DNA from: Lunularia cruciata
Lineage: Eukaryota; Streptophyta; Marchantiopsida; Lunulariales; Lunulariaceae
Length of the DNA stretch: 64,000 bases
NCBI GenBank assembly: GCA_948567375.1
Contig: OX419755.1
Span: forward strand, 15,319,001-15,383,000
Direction: 5' to 3'
The number at the start of each line of letters is the position of its first letter. Positions within the stretch are counted from its first letter, which is position 1. The notes under the pieces were generated by a model. That model saw only the letters and a program-made list of their open reading frames with translations. It was not told the DNA's origin and made no database searches. Positions 1 to 13,783 of the stretch are shown in pieces. The translations under genes were made by a program, and so were the position numbers.

Positions 1-2190
1 GGACTAACATGTCTCGAAGGGTTCTCACTTCTGCTCATCAGCATGCAACAACTTGTCCCACTTAATGTCCACACGTTTTTCAAAATCAGCACCTCACTTC
101 CCGTCTAATTCTTGCACTTCTTGAAGACATTTCATGGTTATCCACTCTAACCACGACTTAATTCCACTCATAAACTTCTCCGCCAAACAGTAGCACACGG
201 CCTTCGGAGCTGGGAACTAGGCGTACGATTACAGATCTCAATTCCACCTTGCCCACATGACTGTAACCATGTAGGCTGCAAGTTAACCCTGGTATGCTTC
301 TGCGCACAACCCCTTGTGCGAAACACGGAATGGCATGTAGCTGCGCGCTTAGCGCAAACACAAGACTCACGATAGTTAAAGTCCAGTGGATTCTGGTACC
401 GTAGTGCGGATGTACTGTAGGTTGGCCCTAACCGTGGAGGTAACTCTGGTATGAAATCAGCGATGCACGAGATCCGGTACACATCCGTCGCTGTTGCTTC
501 TAGAGTACGCTGGGGAGTAGTTTTGTTACAGCCACCGGATGGGTAATGGCACTGTGGAACACACGGACGGGAGATTTCCCGGTAGTTGAGAGACTGGGAG
601 AACGGGTCGTAGTGATTGAGTGACCTGAAACTCTAGCTAGCTAGTCTAGAGTTAATCACACTTCGTTCGTTCTTTTGAATAGCGTGTACTTAACGTTTAG
701 GGACTGCCCATCCTTCCGACCACTAGAGCCAGACCAGACCAGACCAGAAGAAACCAGAACATATAGAGCTTTCGGTGAAAGATTCCTTTCCTTACCTCGG
801 TTTGAGCCAGTAGGTAGTTAAAAGAAAGTACGAAGTGTCGACAGCAACTAAAACATTTCAATTGTACCATTTCCAACTATGTATAGTTCTACTCATGAGG
901 AATCTTGTCACGTGATTCCCTGTTCTAGCAGTTGGATCGAGAGATCGACGGGAAGCGGGGGCTCACGGGAGAGAGTTGGTACTTCCGCGAGACTAGAGGC
1001 GAAGTACGGTACGCCAAAATTTGGCTGTTGCGTGGGCTGCCATCCTCGAAGTTACATGTAGGTCGTACGGGGTGAAAACGGAGTCGTGTTGAACGGAGGG
1101 GAACAGAACACCACAGCCCAGCTAGGCCACGGACGTAGAGGAACTGAAGGACGGGACGGCTGCTCGTGTTCTAGAGAAGGGAACAGAAGACAGCAGTCGT
1201 TCAGAAGTCACAACCAGGCGCAAAACTCGCCATGCTTGTTTGGGACGGGTTGTTAAGGTAGAGATAGGCCAAGATTGGCAGGACCTCTTTTGTAAAGAGA
1301 CCGGTGAGGTGAGGGAGGAAGGGAGTAATAATTGGGGATATGGACAGGAGAGGAAGCATGGTTTGTGTCGCCGGGTTGAGCACCGTACCTTGTACAAGTG
1401 ACCTGCCCGCTCGGCCCACTGCCCTGCCTGCCCTTCACGCTTCCTGTCCTCTCGTCCTCACGCTCAAGGTCCTTACGAAGGACTCTGACGAAGGGTCTTG
1501 TGGCTGAGGAGGACTGGTCGCAAGTACGGCCCTCCCGACTTCCTCCAGGACTAGAGAGAGAATATGGACCATTATGTCGACACCATTAGCGTACAAGAAA
1601 TCTTGAAATTGTCGTAGCTTTCCAGGACGCCATGACAATTTCTTGATAGACTACACGAAAGCCATATGTGCTTGTGTTGCTGAGAGTTTCGGTCTTCTCC
1701 TCTTCTCTTTCAGATCAATAGGAATGCTCTTGCTCATCTTTCCGCTGACTTGGTAACTTGTATGCTCTAAATATCACAACAGCTTCCAACTCTAATGGTA
1801 ATTTGGAAAGCATTGCAATCTTTGCTATGAGTGTGTTCTCTTCACTGCATTGTTTCAAGCTTCAATCTACACAGTTGAAGGGATAAGACAAAGAGAATGT
1901 GATTAGTTCATCATCCATATTCAGGTGATCTAAAAGCAATGGATCCTATTACCAGAGAATTTTAACTTTGGGAATCTTGCGACCGATCGATAATTGTTTT
2001 ATATCATGTTCCTCTTGAAGTTCAAGAAAGAAAAGAAGTCGACCGCGCGTGAAAGTTCAAGAAAGTGAATGGTGACTACTATAGAATGAATAGCTGGTTG
2101 TATACAACTCTCTCATGTCAATCTACACTGTATAGTTTCCAATCTTTTCTTACATGCAAATCTGTATATCTCCCATGATTTTGGTGATTT
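1..2190. other. Spacer, no gene recognised
   Basis: Only short open frames occur here, none with a recognisable domain, and no convincing exon with flanking GT-AG sites was found. A short direct repeat of CCAGA units lies near 735-750. Composition is mixed and not strongly AT-rich. It may hold promoter or UTR sequence of a gene to the left, but nothing visible proves it. Confidence 0.5.
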
Positions 2191-2390
2191 NNNNNNNNNN
2201 NNNNNNNNNNNNNNNNNNNNNNNNNNNNNNNNNNNNNNNNNNNNNNNNNNNNNNNNNNNNNNNNNNNNNNNNNNNNNNNNNNNNNNNNNNNNNNNNNNNN
2301 NNNNNNNNNNNNNNNNNNNNNNNNNNNNNNNNNNNNNNNNNNNNNNNNNNNNNNNNNNNNNNNNNNNNNNNNNNNNNNNNNNNNNNNNNN
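2191..2390. other. Assembly gap (200 N)
   Basis: An unbroken run of exactly 200 N. The round number suggests a gap of nominal size, not a measured one. The flanks, including the tandem repeats just to the right, suggest that repeats caused the break. Confidence 0.99.
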
Positions 2391-2457
2391 CTGCACATTT
2401 TCGAGGCCTAATTCATCCGTTTAGGCCTCCGAAATTGCCTTCAAAGATTTCAGGCAT

Positions 2458-2755
2458 ATTTCGGTTCCTACTCTATTAGTAGAAGTCCCCTTTTGGTGAT
2501 ACTCTTTCTGATCTGTTTAGTCCATCATGTGTAACATCCTTCCAGATGTTACCAAACCCAATTCTCACCTTTAAATCATATGTCTAGCTATTGGTTCTAA
2601 GGTTCTCAAGTCTATTTCGGTTTCTGCCCTATTAGTAGAAGTACTCTTTTGGTGATACTTCTATCTGATCTATTTTGACCATCATGTATAACATCATTCT
2701 AGATGTTACCAAACCAAATTTCACATCTAGATCATATGGCTAACCCTTGGTATTA
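2458..2755. repeat. Tandem duplication, unit about 156 bp
   Basis: Two adjacent, diverged copies start at 2458 and 2614. Both carry the same ordered blocks: ATTTCGGTT, a CTATTAGTAGAAGT block, TTTTGGTGATACT, a TAACATC block, AGATGTTACCAAACC and ATCATATG. The copies differ by scattered substitutions and small indels, so the duplication is not recent. No coding potential is seen. A transposon-derived origin is possible but unproven. Confidence 0.8.
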
Positions 2756-3059
2756 CACTAGTGTGCTCGCTCCATATGGTAAAAGGTGGATGACATATGA
2801 GTAGCAAGTAGAACCACAAGCACATTGGTCGAAAAGCCCTAATAGTGCTAGATGTGGTAAGCCCCAATTGCAAATAGAGTGTCGTGGTAAACTCCTCTTA
2901 AGTGAAACAAAAATCTTCAATCAATAGAGATGCGTGGAGCCAAGCTCTTACTCCCTTCTCTCCATAGGGGAGAATCCTAGCTCTATCAAAAATATGTGCA
3001 TATATGAATATGTTAGTATGGGTGTGAGTGAGCATTACTAAGATTCACCGAGTCTTCCT

Positions 3060-3440
3060 AGAATCTAGGGACACAAACTCAACAAATTGGGGGAGTGTTT
3101 TACATCCAAGACTTGGCAGTAAGTCAACGGACAAGCCGAATATATATTTGGAGTGTATAGGTCCTAGGGTCTATCATTGTGATAGAATCTAGGACCACAA
3201 TTTAAACAAAACAGTGAGAGTGTTGTACATCCATGACCTAGCAATAAGTCACAAACAAGCCAGCTATATGTTTGGAATGTATAGGTCCTAGGGTCTATTA
3301 TTGTGATAGAATGCAGGGATACAAACTCAACAAAATGAGGAGTGTTATACATGCAAGACTTGGCATTAAGTCACAGACAAGCCAAATATATGTTTTGGAA
3401 TGTATTGGTCCTAGGGTCTATTGTTGTGATAGGTGCTAGG
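3060..3440. repeat. Tandem array, three units of 124 bp
   Basis: Units begin with AGAAT near 3060, 3184 and 3308, a constant period of 124 bp. A fourth, decayed start is seen near 3432. Each unit contains a TGTT-TACATSC block, a GACAAGCC/ACAAGCC block and GTATAGGTCCTAGGGTCTAT or a close variant. The first unit begins after a purine-rich AATTGGGGGAG. That resembles the junction of a polypurine tract with an LTR, but no LTR pair or element ORF was found. Confidence 0.85.
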
Positions 3441-6400
3441 AAGAAAAGATGATCCCTTGTGTATGAATCTATCAGCCAATTGTGAGTACAAGTACCCATG
3501 CACCTAGATGTGTTGCGGTGCAATATGAGGCCACAACGTACCATGGTTGTGGGCAGAGCTATCTGTAGTCTACACCACTTGTTTGATAATTGTGAGAGTG
3601 GAGAAGGTATATTGTATAGGGTTATCAAAGGCACGTAAATGTGGTAGTATTACCTCTATAGGAAGAAACATGAGCGCCAACTAGTAAACTCTATGGACAT
3701 AACATCTCATGAGGATAGAGAATACAACCGAGGTGTTCCCCAAGTGGGGGAGGAGATGCGTATGAGTTGGGGACTGAATGGCCGCAATCTCCCGCAGAGC
3801 AGTGTAGCGGATGGATGTGGAGGATATCAGATTTGATTTTTGGTTGGCTGTCATTTGGTTTTTAGTTTGCGACTTGATTGATTGATAGATTAGCACTTCG
3901 TGTTCGAAAGGGGAGAATAGGAAGGCATGTTGTGAGATGTGAGATTTTCCTTGTGTGGGAGGTCACACATGAGAAGCGATAAATTGAATTGGTCCTGATG
4001 TGAAGGAGATAGATTCTTGTAGCATGGAAGATGGTTTCTCGAGGAAAGGTCCAGTGAAAACTTTGTATATGGAAATTGTTAGAATAGTACCGCTATCTGT
4101 TCCACATTCAAGGGAGTCCATCCTTTTCATTTGTCTTGGCGGTTGTCTATATTCTCTACTTCCTCGTCACAAGCATATAATTGTGGGTGTCAATCATCCA
4201 AATAAGCCACACAATCGAATCCCGCTCACGTCTTCCCCCTCTCGTGGAGACACTGGACCACCATCGCCCAGATCTGTCAGCTACTCCACCACCACCTTCA
4301 TCTCCTTCAACTAAATCTTGTTCATCCCGACCTGGGTCAGTCGAAGACTTTCCTCCCTCAGGTTAGCAATGATGGGCTCGATATAGGCCGTTCCTTTGAA
4401 TTGACGACATTAAGATCTAACTTTTCTACCGTGAATGTTTCTCTATGAGATTCTTCTCCTGTTGTCCATAGTTCTCCTGCTGAGCTTGTTATATGGTCGA
4501 TCGAGAGGGTTTGCTCTTCACAGCAGGATATCTTCTTCTTGTCAGACTTGTTCTTCTTACCTCAAATCAAAGTAATATATTTAATTGACAAAGCGTTGAA
4601 TAGAGGTAGGGGTGGGGGTATTCATTCTGCCCTTGAGCGAGTCTTGATTTCCATGCACTTGTCGTATTGTCCATCTCCTTCCCTTCCTCTCGGCGCAGAA
4701 TCAAAGTGGCTCCAACACGCAAAGAATGCAGTTGCATTGACCGTCGAAGGATTTCAAGTCTGTCGTTGGTAACCTATTTGTCAGCTTCGAGCTTCACGCA
4801 TTTCCTCACTGTTGACAAAATCAGCTCCAGTTGCAAAAGAAATAAAATGTGTTGAGAGGGCCAATATGTTCAATGCCAGTTTCCTTGGAGTTCCTCAAAA
4901 TACGGAGGTCACAAGCGATCAAGCTTTGAAGTTAATCAAACTGAACTCCGTTTTGTTGTTACCAACACTAATACCGAGTCATGACTAGGAAAGAGTGTAC
5001 GTAACTGCTAATACTAAGAAGTAAGTCGAATTCCAGAAAAGGAAACACGGTTCATCTCCTGATACTCTTGCTCTTTCATCGACCTGTAGGTCTTCTCTGT
5101 TAGAGTTTCGAATAGGACATTGTCAATCTCAATTATCACAAAACAAGTCTTTCATAGATGTCAATCAGAGACCTAGAAGTGCAGTCAAGCAGATTCTCAT
5201 TTATCTTTTCATCTCATTTTCAGAATTCTATCAATTTCACTATGTGTCAATCATGTCGGTCTTCCAGGAAAGGACATGAAATGGAGTTGACGAATATACT
5301 CATGGTGAACGTGGAAAACCACCATGTTATCAAAGACAACTCCTTCAAATCTACCACGAAGAAGTAGATATATTAAGGTAACAAGAAGTCACGACAAGTT
5401 ACTCTATTTTGATCAGTACCTATTGGAAGCCACTGACCTCATAAAGAAAACACACTTGAGATAAAAATCAAGAGTCCGATTACTGTAGCACGGACAAGAA
5501 TAACACGCCACCTCACACAATTAGTGGGGCCATATATGTTTAAGAAGGAGATGCACTCGGCGACCTTTATGCATGCTTTATATTGTTCAATATTATCAGC
5601 AGCAACAACATAGTAAGTACAGAAAATATTCTCTGTACACAACCCACATGACGAGCATACTTATGCATATCCTGGATAAGAAGAAGCATCAAGGAAGTAT
5701 ACATCAGTTTAATGGTAGCAAATTTGATCAGTTACTACCCCACCAACTATTAATGGTATGGATTGGTAATCTGGGTGAGTATTAAAGTACACAAAGACCA
5801 GTACTTTCCTTGCATTGGAAAACGATCGTATCTTGATTGATGGTATTACAGTAAAGTACTTTTGCAACGCCAAGAACTATACATGTCATAGAGCAGCTCC
5901 AGGCTGAGCAAATCTATCTATAACCATTCTTAGGTGGAAATTGTTTCTTCTCTAACGTTGGTAGTGACCGTCAATTGACAAGCCTGACTGTGCTTGAATA
6001 CGGGGATGCATTGAGCCCTTTGGTACCACCACAAGACACTTACATAACTGTCTCGGCTTAGTGTGAGGGAGGGTTCCATAGTCGCAATAGAAGCCTCGTT
6101 CTTTCTCTCGCTCTCTATCTCATATGATTCGACCAACAAGTATTACGAGTGTTGAATGGCACATGTGATAGGATATCCTTTTTGTGGGAAGGATGATGAT
6201 GAGCACGAGTCATCAACTCACTTATCATCAGGTGATTCACCCACATTCAAAACAAGGGTAGTTAACGAATGGACCTACCGTACCTTATCATAAACGAAGC
6301 TAAGAAAAGGCAGGTTGATCACGGAACGGCAGCTGCTTCGAATGACCATGTTCATTTCTTGTTTGAACGTCAAAGATTCAGAGTTTAATCATCGATCACA

Positions 6401-9400
6401 CGATATTGTTCTGGTTTCCTGATATCACTCATTCTCTTTCCTATATCGACTCCCAAATATCTCTCAGCTGACTTGTCTTTTCAATGGATTCCATAATCAA
6501 ATCACTATTCCAGTCCCTAGAAATGCTCTCCTCTTCGGCACGACCAAGCCTATGATTGTTTCAACATTTGGCACAAATTTTAGGTCATTAAAATTAGTTC
6601 TCATCAATATGTTCCGGCCCCGGCGTTACTCCTCATCGACCGGCACAACTTCATCACCCAAATGAGGAAACGACCCAAATGGAAGATCACTGTTCATCCA
6701 ATACTGTTCACCTTTAGATGACGTAATGGAAACTCCTCTCCTCTTTTCTTCTCTTGCCTTGAGACTGTTACGCTGCTATTGATTAGCCTCGTCATTGAGT
6801 TGAAAATTGTCTACGGCCCCTTCGTCGAAGAAGGAAGGAAGAAATTATTAAACGTCAACTATTTGAGTTCTACTATTTGACCTCACATTTCAACTTCTTT
6901 TACTACAAACCACGAACAAGAAGAAATTATCGCCTTCGATCGAGCCCCGAGAAAGAAATCACTGTTGTTTGCTCGCTCCCTCGCGAAGATTGAATGTGAA
7001 CAAAACTAAGAGACAGTTGTGTTCTGTTTCACACCTACAACTGTAACTTCTTTTCTCGGACATAGATCTATTTCCGAACGACAAACTCAAACATGTTCTC
7101 TGGACAAACTATTCATCTTTCCCCATCTTGTCCTGCGACTATTTCTTATCACATAAAAGCCACATGTCAATTTGTTTGAAGTCAGCATCCACAAATGCCT
7201 CGTGACCATCATACAACTTTTGCGAGATGATAGAAGATAAGTTGAGAGTCCTTCTAAAATGATTGGATGAAGTTTCGGTGTTGCAGTGTTAAATGTAGTG
7301 CGGATGAATGCGGAAAAGAGCACACAGTCTCGAAGCACTATCTTATTGAGAAGATTTCTATCTTGACAAATGCTGTTATGATGCATACCTTCTAATTCAT
7401 AAGTTATCATCTCGGGAAAGATTTGAGCCTTCATAATGACGAAATAAAGAATACTGGGAGGATCAGTGTCCGAGAGGAGGAGTCTCAGGGAACTAACCTT
7501 AATGTGCTAAATCTCTACTCCAAAATCTTGGAGTAGAGATTTTCACAACCTTAGTTCGTGTACAATATATACGTGACTGGGTATCCAATTTGTTCGTTAA
7601 TCCCCAGCAAATATCTCGTGGGAGCAAACCTTCCTGTAATGCAACCTACAACCAAAGTTTTAAACCAAAAAACAAGCACAACTATCAACAAAAATTTGTT
7701 TTTCCCAGGAGATTAACTTCGTTTGCTGAGAAGAGATGTAAGCATTTCCTCTGCGAAGACTAGTATATTCAATGCCTGACAATTGGTTCCTATGCCCCTT
7801 GCTGCAACACGTTGCACGCAAAACTCGTTTTCTCATATTGGGTGATGGGGAAGGAAACAGTATGTAAGCAAAGGTTTACTGGAAAATGAGGTATCAGAAC
7901 CATCTGTACGAGACTATTTCTACCACTATATTTGTACACGGAAAGTTGGACAAACCTATTCATTATCATTAGATTCGCGTGCGCACTTGATCACGCTTGC
8001 ATACAAGCACTCTTGCACCCCACAAGTAGTATCTACGATGAAAAGGTGAAGATGAGAAGGTGGTCACAAGCTAGTGGACATAGGAAAACCAGCCCAACGA
8101 AGAGTGTTACATCATCAACGTTTGCAGATCGACAACTAAATATAATGACAATCTGAGGATGCTGTTTGTATAGCCCTGGGGGTGGTGGTGGTGGACCTGG
8201 CTGGAAGAAGGAGCAGGCAGGAGGATGGCACGAGCTTCGAGATATTGGAAACTATCTAGTTAAGAATATGACGACGAGCGTACCACTGTTCATGCATACA
8301 TACGGAAGATATGTTCTTGACATCCTTTGTTTTGGAGACGAGCCTGAGTCAAGTTTCTTCACGTACATGCACCAGCAAGGGGGAATCGGTGTACAGTCGT
8401 CATGCAGAAGAAGGAAGAAGCTGTTCAAGGACGGGAAAGTTGAAGAAACTTTTCTTCCTTTGCCCATCATCCATCCTCCTTGTAACTGAATATTCATCGT
8501 ATGGAAAGTGGAAAATATGGAAATCCATACTTGCTCGAGGAATCACCTGGCTAAAAAGTGCACATGTTTTTACTCCCCCCCCCCCCAATGATATAACATG
8601 TAGGAGTACATTTTAGCTAGCTGTTTTGCTATGTTTCAGTCTTTGACTGGAGATAATATACATTCCGTTTCAGTAGTATATATTTATAAATTTCTTCTTT
8701 AATTATTCGGTAGGTTTCCATCCACCTTAGCAGGTATTTATTAACTCTGAAATGTCAAGTTTCCACAGAATTGATGATGAGATTAATATACCTTTAACTT
8801 TGTATATTTAATAAGTTGTTCAAGGAAGAAAAGAATGGCCGAATCCTCTTTGGCAATGGGCCATTCAATTGCAGAGAACTGGCACTGTTCCTACAAAGTC
8901 CTCCAAGATTTCAAGGGGATGGGCGTAATTGTTCATTCGAGGTTAACTCATTTTGAAAAGAACATAAAGGAATTGAAATATTGCGAAAGAAAAGTGGAGA
9001 AAAGACAAGATCGACGAAAAGGTTTTTATTGTCATTTCTCCGTGGCAAAAGTAGCTTTTAAGAAGAAGAAACGAGGGATTTTTCTATAGTTCACATGGGG
9101 CGTTTCTAGCGTATTGTTGCAATAATATACAATGATGAATAAAACAAAAACTGCGATGCACATCATTGAAGTAGTACAGCAACTTGAACTGCCCTACAGT
9201 TAACTGACATATCTCAACCCCAAATCGACGAAGAAAATGATAAAAACTGGAAACCAATCTACTCATATTTGCTAACAGAAGGGTTGCGAACATGAGGGCC
9301 CCTGATGGGCCACCTACCTACACTTTACTACTCCTTTTCCAAAGCCATACATGAAAGCATGACTATGTCATGCTGACAATTTTAAAGGCATGAAACGGGG

Positions 9401-11971
9401 CCCCCACACTCTGCAATATAAAAAACAAAAGCGGTTGCTTGGTTAAACTATATTTATTCCAAAAGTGGGACATGATTGCTGTTGTATTACTATGTGATCT
9501 TCTACTTGACTTTTGCAGCTCGCTCGCTCTCGCTCTCTCTCTCTTTCTCTAATGTGTCCCATTCATGTAATCATACCAAGAAAGAAGAAGAAATATTACC
9601 TACACCGTTTATTCTCCACCATTTTATTCTCCAGGAGAATTACTTTGTAGGTATCCAGAGGGAACAACAACGTTTATACTATTCTCCACGGTAAAATTAA
9701 ACTGGGTACCTTGCATTTTAGGATCAGTTATTGAACTGTACGTTTTCTCTCGAGAGAGAGCCTCAAACAGCAGCAACGTGCGGTGCATTGTTGCTGTTAC
9801 TGATCTAAGCTGCAGAAACGTCTTGTACTAAGGCTATTGTGCCTAGAAGATGCCTTTCAAGTGATGTCTATCACTTGTGTGCTTCAGAGTTCACACATCA
9901 TATTGATACGCAAAGAAATCATAGTTTACATATAATCAACTTAAGACGAAATTAGATTTCAGAGCTCATTGGAGTGAGGAATTTTGGTCCCACATACAAG
10001 TGAGTTTTTAACACCACTCACTTAGGATACTCAATACACCCCGTTCTTGACACTGCAACGAGAGAACATAAAAGTGTTGTACGAGGAATCGGGCATAAGC
10101 TAGCTGGGAGTTTAACCACACATTCGACTTGAACCCCCACAAAACGGTCACCGGTGGAGATGGTTTCGAAGCGCCGCACCTTAGGAACGATATGTAATGA
10201 TTTGCATCTACCTCTTTGGTCAAATCTGTCTCTGTCTCTCTCTCTCTCCATGTCTTTCATATGACCTACTTCACTTTCCTCTCTACTGATTAAGGTGAAG
10301 GAGAGGCTGATATCCCAAGGTACTTCTCAAACTCTTCCTTGGTCTTATTCACTAGGCCTCCTTTTGTTTCATCGGTGGTGGTAACATGTGCCATTTCTCA
10401 GCACTTGTCACGTTTGCCTCGAAATTCGGGGACTCACTTCGGAGTTGGTACTTATCATTGTCCAATAATTTCAAGAGGTATAAAAAAACAAACTTTTCTC
10501 TTCCTTTTATGGGACGCGTAACAAGCTGAGAAGGGCATTTCAAAAATCAAGTGACTCACGCTAAGATCTTTTTGGCTTTTCTTGTCTTTCGTAAGAGATG
10601 AGATGTTCATAACTGACTAGACAGTTACAATCTGACTGCTTCAGTGAAGGAAAGTGAGCATCACATCATGAGAAGGCTTCCATAAACATATCACTAAAAG
10701 GCATGGGAGCTGGATACATGCGTTATCACAACACGAGCGTTAAGTTCAGCCTGAAAGAATCCAAGGTTTAAATATTAGATTGTATTTCTGAAGTGCAAAG
10801 CAATCAATACATGCAAGACTATTTGTATGGCTTCCCGCATAAACCATGATTTCGCACTGCTCAGCTTTAGTGGTAATCTTTATATGTTGCCGACTAACTG
10901 AAATAGCACTACAAAGGGAACATGAGCAAGTGCTTTGAAACTGAAAGAACACATCAAACTCTAGAGGTTTTTGTCTTGTGGAAACAAAGTGGTTATCTTT
11001 AAGATTAGAGATGAATAGGTACCCTATAAGTTATTGATATAAAGTGACCAATTTTAGCTAGTTCTAATGATGTTTTATGCTTAGCCAAGAAAAATCTGAA
11101 TTTCACATACTTCCCAACCTGGAATAATCCTGTAGTTGTTCTAAAGGAAGCACAACGTTGGAGCAAGTGAGCATTTTAGAAAGTTTTTTTTTTTTTAACG
11201 TTTCGAGAACAACATAGCCCAACAAACCACCCACCCCAGCTGGTGGTTAGACGAGTTGAGTTGAGGTACCCCATCAGGTTTAGATTAGTTTACCCTTTGT
11301 CAGTCCGAGGTTGAAATAGGTCAGTGAGTAGACGAGAGAAGAGTATAGAAAGAAGAAGAAGAGGACTTTAAGAAGAAAAAAGTCGGAAAATGAATCTAGT
11401 TAGCAAGGTAAACAAGAATCAGACAAAATGATTGTCGATGCTAAATTGCAAGGTGAAATATACATGTGTCTAGTCGGCACATTTAGAAATCATTGCCAAA
11501 TGCTGAAGAATGATTTCATGTCGAAGAAATCGGCAAAATCATTCAATTGAGTCAATTTACCCCTTGTCCGAGGTTCCAAGTGATGATTGAGTAGACAAGA
11601 GAAGAGGAAAGAGGACTTTAAAGAAATGTGCAATGAGAGCAGTCAGATTGCTTAATACAAGCGCAATTAAATTTCTTCTTTGATTCTAAAGAATTTTTCT
11701 GCTGGAATTTAGTGCTGCAAATCATTTTCATAACGTGTTCCATATATTAGGAGTTTCCTTGTCGTCTTTATCTCATTCAATAAGAAGGAACGAGGAATAA
11801 GAAAAAAGTATCGAAAATCATTTCATATGATATAAATAATGGATGATAAATCTTAAATATTTTGTGTTGTAATAATAATTAAGTCAGATAGACAAGTACT
11901 TAGATATAAACAGAAACTCCTCCTCAGTTTCCCTGAAATTTACTGACGATTTTTGATTTTGAGGATCAATG
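3441..11971. other. Gene-poor spacer
   Basis: No open frame longer than about 115 codons is present and none has a recognisable domain. A proline/serine-rich frame near 4181-4366 is reminiscent of linker regions in decayed LTR polyproteins, but no protease, integrase or RT motif accompanies it. Small features include a perfect hairpin at 7509-7542, a 12-C run at 8575-8586 and a CT-rich microsatellite near 9520-9550. I see no tRNA or rRNA gene. Confidence 0.5.
7509..7542. repeat. Perfect 15-bp stem hairpin
   Basis: The arm at 7509-7523 (AAATCTCTACTCCAA) is the exact reverse complement of 7528-7542, with a 4-nt AATC loop. No flanking gene ends here. It could be the core of a very small MITE-like element or a chance palindrome, although a 15-bp perfect stem is well above what chance gives locally. 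Confidence 0.8.
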
Positions 11972-12050
11972 TCAAAATATTCGGAACTAGAAGAAAGCGA
12001 CCGCATGTGATTACACGAAGGTGCGAAGACCCCATCAAAATATTCGGAAC
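11972..12050 (-). mobile_element. 47-bp stub of the RLE non-LTR element, 16-bp TSD
   Basis: The insert at 11988-12034 matches, in reverse orientation, the extreme 3' end of the retroelement: a GGGGTCTTC block, CCTTCGTG and then CGGTCGCTTTC. It is bounded by identical 16-bp direct repeats, TCAAAATATTCGGAAC, at 11972-11987 and 12035-12050. Nothing else of the element is present, so this is an extremely 5'-truncated target-primed insertion. The identical repeats suggest it is fairly young. Confidence 0.85.
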
Positions 12051-13737
12051 AATGAATAGAATCTTCTTATTAACCCAAACCCAACTGACTAGTATATGAC
12101 AAGGAAATAGAACATTAGTAGGTAGAGGCTCTAGGACCGGTCAATCTATATTTTGAGTGAATAACTTATACGAGTATCCTTCACTTTTGTAGGGTGGAAG
12201 ACATACGATAATCAGTATATAGTGTTTGGTGAATTCTTACTGAAAGAATATGTGTTATGAATATAGTCCATTCATATAAAGCGAAATTTAAAATATTATG
12301 TTTGTATGACATTTCTTACGTTTTTCTATGGAAACTATTATTAAATTTGTTAAACAAAACTTTCTTGGTTCGTATTGATATATATGGTGATCAACACGAT
12401 CAAAACCTCTAAACGCGGACCGATACCCATATAATGAAAGAAGAGCATGAATTAATCTCTTATATGAAGAAATTGATGATCAAGGTGACCTTAAAACAAA
12501 TGTATGAGGTCTAGTCAGCTTTAGACCATATATAATCTGGAGCAAAATAAATACGATATGTTTAAAATAATACTCCACCTATACGTATAAGTAAATAAGT
12601 AAACTAAAAAATGAGCAATCCATCTTAAACTAGAACTTCCTATATTAGATGGATACTTCTATCTGCCGTTTTGAGAATAACGAACTTTGTGTAGAACATG
12701 TATCAATCTTCGAGAGGTTGAGATAAAGGGAAATCAACGACCATCACTTTAGAATATTGTAGAGCTTGCAGAATATTGTACTGTAGTGTGGGGAATATTT
12801 TCTTACCCTAAGGGTACGGAAGTCACAAAAGTTTCTACACTAAGTGAGTGTGTGAATATTCGTTATCCTTCTTCCAAATTCGTCACCAACGAATGAATAT
12901 ATGTTTCCACATATACGGATCAAATTTCTCAACAAATGTGTGAGAGAGCAGACGAAGCCTAAAATTTGGGCTTCTCTATAGATTGAGATTTTCTTTTACA
13001 CCAAAGGCGCAAGGACAATCAAATCAAATGGTGAAAAGATATGTTGAACTGGTAACTACCACTTCAATAACGAAATAAAATACTATACTAAGTTACCCTA
13101 ACTAGAAGCACCTTTTGTTGATATCTCATCCTGAATGACCACTCAAAAAGGTTACCAAAAGGTGGAGTATTTTCCGGTCGTTTCTGTTTGTTTATTACAA
13201 AGACTGGAGAAGAAAAAGCGAACAAAATTAATTTGCTAATAGCGGAGGAGATTCATTTGGGATATTTTATTAGGAATATTATATTATGCACATGAAGGTC
13301 CACTAAATAAAGTTGATCCCCACCGTAGAGACGTGGAGTTACTGGATCCCTTACTTTTTCTCGAATGGCGCGTCGTTTGTTCTGATCTTGTTCCGGTTAT
13401 TGGCCGTAGATCCCTAACCTAAACATAACACCTAACCCAGGTTAAGTCAACGGAGCACAACCTGGTCTCCTTGACTCCTCCTCCTCCAGGAATTGTTTGT
13501 TCTTCCTTACAGTAGATCAAACACTCGCACTAATCAAACCGCTAACAAGCACACAAACATGCACTAATCAGACTGAAGTTACCGGTATTATCACCATTTA
13601 GTAAAATTCAATTTATCTACGAGTCGAGGTCGATCGGTTAAATATCTCTGCCAAACAATAAAATAAATAAAATTTCTCCAAGAAAAACTTAAACCAACGC
13701 CCTCAGTCGGAAGACCCACATTAACATGAGTTAATCC

Positions 13738-13783
<46 letters not shown>

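Noticed and set aside
4000-4366. Proline/serine-rich frames resembling the linker of a copia-type polyprotein
   Set aside because: No integrase, protease or RT motif and no LTR pair nearby; resemblance is compositional only.
8166-8489. 107-codon open frame beginning with a glycine-rich stretch
   Set aside because: The glycines come from a GGT simple repeat; no domain, no splice context and overlapping frames on the other strand are equally open.
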